Assembly (NCBI RefSeq): GCF_946480185.1
Contig: NZ_CAMLIG010000003.1
Location: forward strand, 124,001-188,000
Direction of reading: 5' to 3'
From: an uncultured Pedobacter sp.
GTDB lineage: Bacteria; Bacteroidota; Bacteroidia; Sphingobacteriales; Sphingobacteriaceae
Length of the DNA: 64,000 nucleotides
Positions within the stretch are counted from its first letter, which is position 1. The number at the start of each line of letters is the position of its first letter. Positions 59,543-64,000 of this stretch are shown here, in pieces. The notes below the pieces were generated by a model, which had not been told where the DNA came from, did no database searches, and saw only the letters and a list, made by a program, of their open reading frames with translations. A program made the translations under genes and the position numbers.

Positions 59543-62500
59543 TTAATTCAAATTAATTTGATTGAAAGTTTCCTGTTCAATCATTTTTAAGTGTGTTTTT
59601 GCCCCTAAATGCTCAGTATTCAGTTTTAAAACATAATCGAATAACTCTTTCGCTTTTTCATGTTGTTGCAGTCCTAAGCGTCCCAGGCCTTCAATAAACG
59701 AACAATGAATTTTATTTCTCACTGCTAAATCATCGTCAAAAATAAGCAAGTTAGGGAGCGAAACAGCAAAGTAGTCTATTTTAACCTCATCCTGTTGATG
59801 TTCGAGACCATAAGTTACCAAGTTGTTGAAAATTTGATTAGCCTTCTCATTATCTCCCAATTGTCTCCAGGAAAGCCCTTGGTAAAATATCTTATCTGGC
59901 TGTTGATCATTATAAAACATAGCCGCAGAAGGTTGAGCCAAACCTACTGTACTTTTACGGAAAAACTCCTTTGCTTTTGCTATTTGGTTTAAACCTTGGT
60001 AGGCACATCCCAAAAAATAGAAGATGTCATTTTCCTGCGCACCGAACAACTTTCCTTCTCCTAAATTGTGAGGATATTGTTGCGCTTCAACTAATTTTTC
60101 GATGGCTTTTGTAAAACTGCCTTTTTGAATTTCTTGCTTTGCCAGTTCTGTTAGGCTGTAAACATATTGTGCAGATACTTTCCCTTCTCCGCCTTCCCAA
60201 GGATGAAACTTTCGTTGATTAAGAAGCTCCAAAGCCATTCTATAATCACCTAAAAAATTATAGATCGAAACGCGTTCGAGGTAAAGATCGTCTCTTTGCA
60301 AAACTAGGTTCAGATGCTTTTCTAAAAAAGCCAACCTATCCTTCGGTTTCTTGTTAAATCGCTTTGATAACTGATCCATTTCCATCAAAATCCTTGCGTC
60401 TTGTTTATTTAAACAAAAAGCTTTCTCAAAATATATCAATGCTTTTTCTAACTCTTGAGTTTTGTTAAAATATGCGATTCCTAAATTACGGAACGCAGTT
60501 GGGAATAAATCATCTATTGAAACAGACAGCTCCCAATATTGAATGGCTTCTTTGTACTGACGTTTATCGTAAAATAAATTCCCCAGGTAATACGGTGCTT
60601 TGGCATCTTCCGGATTTAATAAAATTGCTGTTTTCAAAACTTCAATATCTTCTAATCTATTTGGAAAACATAGATAGGAATTGGCTTTTTCTGCAAGTTC
60701 TAAAGCGACAACTGCTTTGTCGGGATTATTTAATTTGTGGTTTAACCAAGCTTGATAATAATAGAAAAGCGGGCCTAAAGGCTTTCTGTTTTCAATAACT
60801 GACAAAAATTCGAGTGCCGACTCAAACATTCCAGCTTCGGCATAATCAATTACGTAACTAATGAAATTTTGTTCCTCAGCTCTGGAGATTGTTATTATAT
60901 GACCGATTACTTCTTTTTTCTTTTTAGGTTGATTTTGTAAACCGAAACAGCTTGCTTTTTCGAAAAGTGCCGATAAATTGAAGGGATCTTTTTTTAAAGT
61001 ATACTCTAACATTTCCAATGCTTCAGAAATATTACCAAGGCTTTTTAAAATTATAGCCTTTAAAACTAACGCTTTAGTATTATTAGCGTTGTTTTCAATA
61101 GAACAATTCACATGCTCCAAAGCTAAGTCTAAATCGTCCCGTGAATTATCAATTTGTGCAATGGCGAAGTAGGCATTATCTTTCCATGCTTTGCTCCAGC
61201 TCGATTTATAAAAATTATCATACGCTTCATCCAACCTATTCAAGTAGCGCAAGCACAAGCCTAAATTATAATATGGTTCGCTATCGTACGGATTTGGATT
61301 TCTTTGTGTGATGGTTTCTATAGCTTTTAAAAAATAGGATTCGCTCTTTTTAAATTGTCCTCTTCTCAAGTACCAAACTCCCAAAGCATTATTATTTCTA
61401 ATATCTAACGGATCTATAGCTAAAGCTTTCTCATAATAAGGTACAGGTTGGTAGGTGGCATGTCTGTATTGCTCTAAATGTTGTCCAGTCAGAAACAATT
61501 GCTCGCAATTGTTGATCTCATCCGGACTTAAGGCTGGTTTTGCAGCTTCGGGAAGTGGTTTGGCTTTGTTTAATGCTGGCTCATACTTTAACAAAACTTT
61601 TCCTGTATGATTGTAAATGAATACGGAAACATCTTCTTCCGCAATTCCTTTCTCAACTTTAATAGTATGGCTGTAAACACCTTCCGGTGATAGATCTTTC
61701 ACTTCTTCCATAACCACTTTATCTTTTACAAGTAGTTTAATGGTTATTTTTTGATGTGCCGATGTTACAAACACTTTTAACACTACCTGATTCTCTGCCA
61801 AATCCAGTGCTAGCAGAATATTTTTTGAGGCATTTTTTATCATCCCCAACTGCCGATAAGGAAGAAAGTATTGCTTAAAAGATTTTTCTTCATTGGGCAT
61901 AATCCAAGTGAAATCGGGCTGATTATCGGTAAACATACCGGTCATCAGTTCTATATAGGGTCCATCTTCATCGGTCAGGTTTCTATCCCAGGCCAAGCCA
62001 AAATCACTATTTCCCCAGGTCCATTGCTTTTTACCAGGCGATACATGGTGATTAGCAACATGTAACAACCCAGCCTGCGAATCATGCTCATATCCTCCAA
62101 CAAAATCATAGCTTGAGTTGATAGCCATATAAGAGGTTGGAACGGGTATGTTTTTATATTTAGAAATATCTGTTCCGGGTGAATAATCTACTTTGTAATA
62201 CGTACCAGTAGCAATTGGGAAGCTTGAAACATCTCTTTTACCGTGATCAAAAACTGCATTGACATCTGGCGGAAATACGGACTGGTAATGATCGTTTACT
62301 TTAACTGCCGGGTTTGCCCACCACAAAAACGTTTGTGGCAAATTGGAGCGGTTGAAAAGTTTGGCGCTGATTTCAATATATGCTTTATCAGGATATAGCG
62401 TAAAACCTGCCATCCCTTTTGTGTGGAACATTTGCTCAATCTCATTTACCCAAATGGTTTTGCTACCGTCCTGGTTTTCCTCAATTTTAAAATCTATGGG

Positions 62501-62896
62501 ACTAAAAGTGCTTGGACGATGGTGTTGAGGCCAATTAAATTCTATTCCTCCAGAAATCCAAGGTCCGGTTAAGCCCACTAAAGCAGGCTTGATTACCTGG
62601 TTATGGTAGATAAAGTGCCTTTGTTTTATTTTGTCAAACGCGGTTTGAATGCGACCGCCCAGCTCGGGCAACACCATTATTTTTATATACTTGTTCTCAA
62701 GGAATAAGCCCATGTATTCCTTATCTACCTTTTCATCAAAAATTTTCTCGACGATGGGATTCGGATAAACAGCGCCGCTACTTCCCTGATAAATTCGCTT
62801 TTCAAAAAACATGGGGTTTGCATCAGGCTTTCCTATCTCATAAGTAGGGATGATCACTTTCTCTTCCCAAATCTTTACTTCTTCACTGTTATTCAT
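59543..62896 (-). CDS. DUF5107-domain protein with C-terminal TPR array
   Basis: 1117 residues, no signal peptide, so cytosolic. The N-terminal third (about 1-400) is a galactose-mutarotase-like beta-supersandwich known as DUF5107: YMGLFLENKYIKIMVLPELG, GGRIQTAFDKIKQRHFIYHN, GPWISGGIEFNWPQHHRPST, QTFLWWANPAVKVNDHYQSV, GKKQWTWGNSDFGLAWDRNL. A beta domain follows (about 400-480), and from about 500 to the end at least ten tetratricopeptide repeats (for example RRGQFKKSESYFLKAIETIT). DUF5107 proteins are found with carbohydrate genes but I know of no established reaction. With the sugar porter 4 nt upstream it may handle imported saccharides. Confidence 0.85.
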   Translation of the reverse strand: MNNSEEVKIWEEKVIIPTYEIGKPDANPMFFEKRIYQGSSGAVYPNPIVEKIFDEKVDKEYMGLFLENKYIKIMVLPELGGRIQTAFDKIKQRHFIYHNQVIKPALVGLTGPWISGGIEFNWPQHHRPSTFSPIDFKIEENQDGSKTIWVNEIEQMFHTKGMAGFTLYPDKAYIEISAKLFNRSNLPQTFLWWANPAVKVNDHYQSVFPPDVNAVFDHGKRDVSSFPIATGTYYKVDYSPGTDISKYKNIPVPTSYMAINSSYDFVGGYEHDSQAGLLHVANHHVSPGKKQWTWGNSDFGLAWDRNLTDEDGPYIELMTGMFTDNQPDFTWIMPNEEKSFKQYFLPYRQLGMIKNASKNILLALDLAENQVVLKVFVTSAHQKITIKLLVKDKVVMEEVKDLSPEGVYSHTIKVEKGIAEEDVSVFIYNHTGKVLLKYEPALNKAKPLPEAAKPALSPDEINNCEQLFLTGQHLEQYRHATYQPVPYYEKALAIDPLDIRNNNALGVWYLRRGQFKKSESYFLKAIETITQRNPNPYDSEPYYNLGLCLRYLNRLDEAYDNFYKSSWSKAWKDNAYFAIAQIDNSRDDLDLALEHVNCSIENNANNTKALVLKAIILKSLGNISEALEMLEYTLKKDPFNLSALFEKASCFGLQNQPKKKKEVIGHIITISRAEEQNFISYVIDYAEAGMFESALEFLSVIENRKPLGPLFYYYQAWLNHKLNNPDKAVVALELAEKANSYLCFPNRLEDIEVLKTAILLNPEDAKAPYYLGNLFYDKRQYKEAIQYWELSVSIDDLFPTAFRNLGIAYFNKTQELEKALIYFEKAFCLNKQDARILMEMDQLSKRFNKKPKDRLAFLEKHLNLVLQRDDLYLERVSIYNFLGDYRMALELLNQRKFHPWEGGEGKVSAQYVYSLTELAKQEIQKGSFTKAIEKLVEAQQYPHNLGEGKLFGAQENDIFYFLGCAYQGLNQIAKAKEFFRKSTVGLAQPSAAMFYNDQQPDKIFYQGLSWRQLGDNEKANQIFNNLVTYGLEHQQDEVKIDYFAVSLPNLLIFDDDLAVRNKIHCSFIEGLGRLGLQQHEKAKELFDYVLKLNTEHLGAKTHLKMIEQETFNQINLN

Positions 62897-62900
62897 TGTA

Positions 62901-64000
62901 TTAATGACTTATAAAATTATCTTCTAATTCTTCTAAAGTTTTACCTTTTGTTTCTTTTACCTCGGTTTTAACGAATAAGAAACCTAGGAAGCATATCACC
63001 GCATACAGGTAAAAAGGTCCAAACGTTCCTAAGTATTTAGCCAATACCGGAAACGTAAAGACGAGGATGAAATAAGCTCCCCATAAGGCTATCAAAGCGA
63101 CGGAAGATGCTAATCCTCTGATTTTATTTGGAAAAATCTCTGAAATGAGTACCCAAGTTACCGGAGCTAAAGAACAGGCGTACATAGCAATTGCAATAAG
63201 TACGAAAATGGAAACCATTGCAGGAGACGCTTGATGCTGTAACAGAAAGGCGAGTATAATATAAACGACTGACAAGCCTAAAGATCCAATCAACATCAAC
63301 GGACGTCTTCCTAATTTGTCCACTTGCCACATTGCAACTAAGGTAAAAACCAGGTTAACGATTCCAATTGCCACAGTTTCAAACAACTGTCTGTTTAAGT
63401 CGGCGCCTACAGACTCAAAAATGGTTGATGTATAATTAAAAACTACGTTTATTCCACACAGTTGCTGGAATACGGCTAGCGAAATACCAATAATAACAGC
63501 TGGCCTCACACTCTTCTCGAATACCATTTTTAAACTTGGTTTCTCTCCCCCTTCCGTTGTCCTTTCTACTTCTACAATTGTTTGATCTACAAATTCTTGC
63601 GATCCAATTTTCAATAAAACTTTCTTTGCCTTTTCTGTTCTTCCAGCATTAATCAACCATCTAGGGCTTTCTGGAAGCCACAATACACCAATAAAAAATA
63701 AAAGAGCAGGAATTAAGCCCAAACCAAACATCCATCGCCATGCATCAGGACCATAATCTCCCAATTGATAATTGACGAGATTAGTCACTAAAATACCAAT
63801 GACAATAGTTAATTGGTTGATGGCAACATTTCTGCCCCTAACTTCGGCAGGAGACACCTCTGCAATATACATTGGACTTAACATAGAAGCCATTCCTACA
63901 CCAATTCCTGCTGCAAATCGCATAATAACAAAAACCGATAAATTGCCAGAAAAAGCCATCCCTAAGGATGAAACTGAAAAAATTAGTGCAGCTAAAGATA
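62901..64000 (-). CDS. MFS sugar porter, N-terminal part beyond window
   Basis: The reading frame is open to the right edge (about 366 residues present); a methionine at 63959 is internal, because the frame upstream (SLAALIFSVSSLG) continues the helix. Sugar porter (GLUT/XylE) marks: RFAAGIGVGMASMLSPMYIA, EVSPAEVRGRNV, PESPRWLINAGR, QQLCGINVVFNYTSTIFESV, DKLGRRPLMLIG, and VTWVLISEIFPNKIRG. About 9-10 of 12 helices are visible. It imports a monosaccharide by proton symport across the inner membrane. Its place at the head of the visible cluster, 4 nt before DUF5107, suggests uptake of a sugar released by the enzymes encoded downstream. Confidence 0.93.
   Translation of the reverse strand, partial: SLAALIFSVSSLGMAFSGNLSVFVIMRFAAGIGVGMASMLSPMYIAEVSPAEVRGRNVAINQLTIVIGILVTNLVNYQLGDYGPDAWRWMFGLGLIPALLFFIGVLWLPESPRWLINAGRTEKAKKVLLKIGSQEFVDQTIVEVERTTEGGEKPSLKMVFEKSVRPAVIIGISLAVFQQLCGINVVFNYTSTIFESVGADLNRQLFETVAIGIVNLVFTLVAMWQVDKLGRRPLMLIGSLGLSVVYIILAFLLQHQASPAMVSIFVLIAIAMYACSLAPVTWVLISEIFPNKIRGLASSVALIALWGAYFILVFTFPVLAKYLGTFGPFYLYAVICFLGFLFVKTEVKETKGKTLEELEDNFISH

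Noticed and set aside
1..64000. Prophage, integrative element or insertion sequence
   Set aside because: No integrase, transposase, capsid, conjugation or tRNA-attachment features were seen. Only small non-coding repeats are present.

Overview
The window looks like chromosome of a Bacteroidota soil or plant-litter degrader, most likely Sphingobacteriaceae (Pedobacter-like). The grounds are AT-rich DNA, a SusC/SusD pair with an N-terminal STN domain next to an ECF sigma/FecR anti-sigma pair, a dense set of secreted glycosidases with signal peptides ending in AQ, promoters of the TAnnTTTG type, and LPS heptose genes. The genus is inference. No tRNA, rRNA, transposase, phage gene or CRISPR array was seen.

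Region 1 (1-29057) is a pectin utilisation locus. A minus-strand operon (10055 down to 1) encodes a GH138-like TIM-barrel enzyme, an (alpha/alpha)6 glycosidase, a GH28, a GH95 with an inserted beta-sandwich, and a GH2 that runs off the left edge. A plus-strand operon diverges from it (10279-20293): a sialate O-acetylesterase-type esterase, a DUF5703 glycosidase-like protein, a PL1 pectate lyase, then a RuBisCO-like protein (RLP), a DUF1537 acid-sugar kinase, an Asp/Glu racemase-family protein and a BASS-family transporter. A second GH28 (minus) follows, then ECF sigma, FecR, SusC and SusD (plus). The enzyme mix resembles the rhamnogalacturonan-II (RG-II) loci of Bacteroides. RLP plus DUF1537 kinase is the signature of the 3-oxo-isoapionate branch of D-apiose catabolism, and apiose is an RG-II sugar. 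PL1, RLP, kinase and racemase are joined by stop/start overlaps of 1, 1 and 4 nt, so polymer cleavage and branched-acid-sugar breakdown appear to be one translational unit. This is the most interesting part of the window.

Region 2 (29133-40599) is mostly general metabolism: a luciferase-like flavin oxidoreductase, a Spy-like periplasmic protein, a Bcr/CflA exporter, a quinone-oxidoreductase-like dehydrogenase, two tandem ferritin-like proteins, a PolX-like protein with an apparently degenerate polymerase site, a heptose cluster (hldA-gmhA-hldC-heptosyltransferase) and a SixA-like phosphatase.

Region 3 (40647-64000, all minus) is a second carbohydrate locus: sugar porter, DUF5107-TPR protein, GH35, sulfatase, SGNH esterase, GH2, GH105, GH115, GH2, L-rhamnose mutarotase, GH106 and a GntR regulator with a sugar-binding-like domain. 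It fits a polymer bearing rhamnose, uronic acid and galactose (RG-I, arabinogalactan protein or a ulvan-like glycan). Its SusC/D pair, if it has one, lies outside the window.

Dispersed palindromic repeats occur at 4127, 18822, 32290 and 55242. The 18.8 kb and 55.3 kb elements are the same family in different arrangements.
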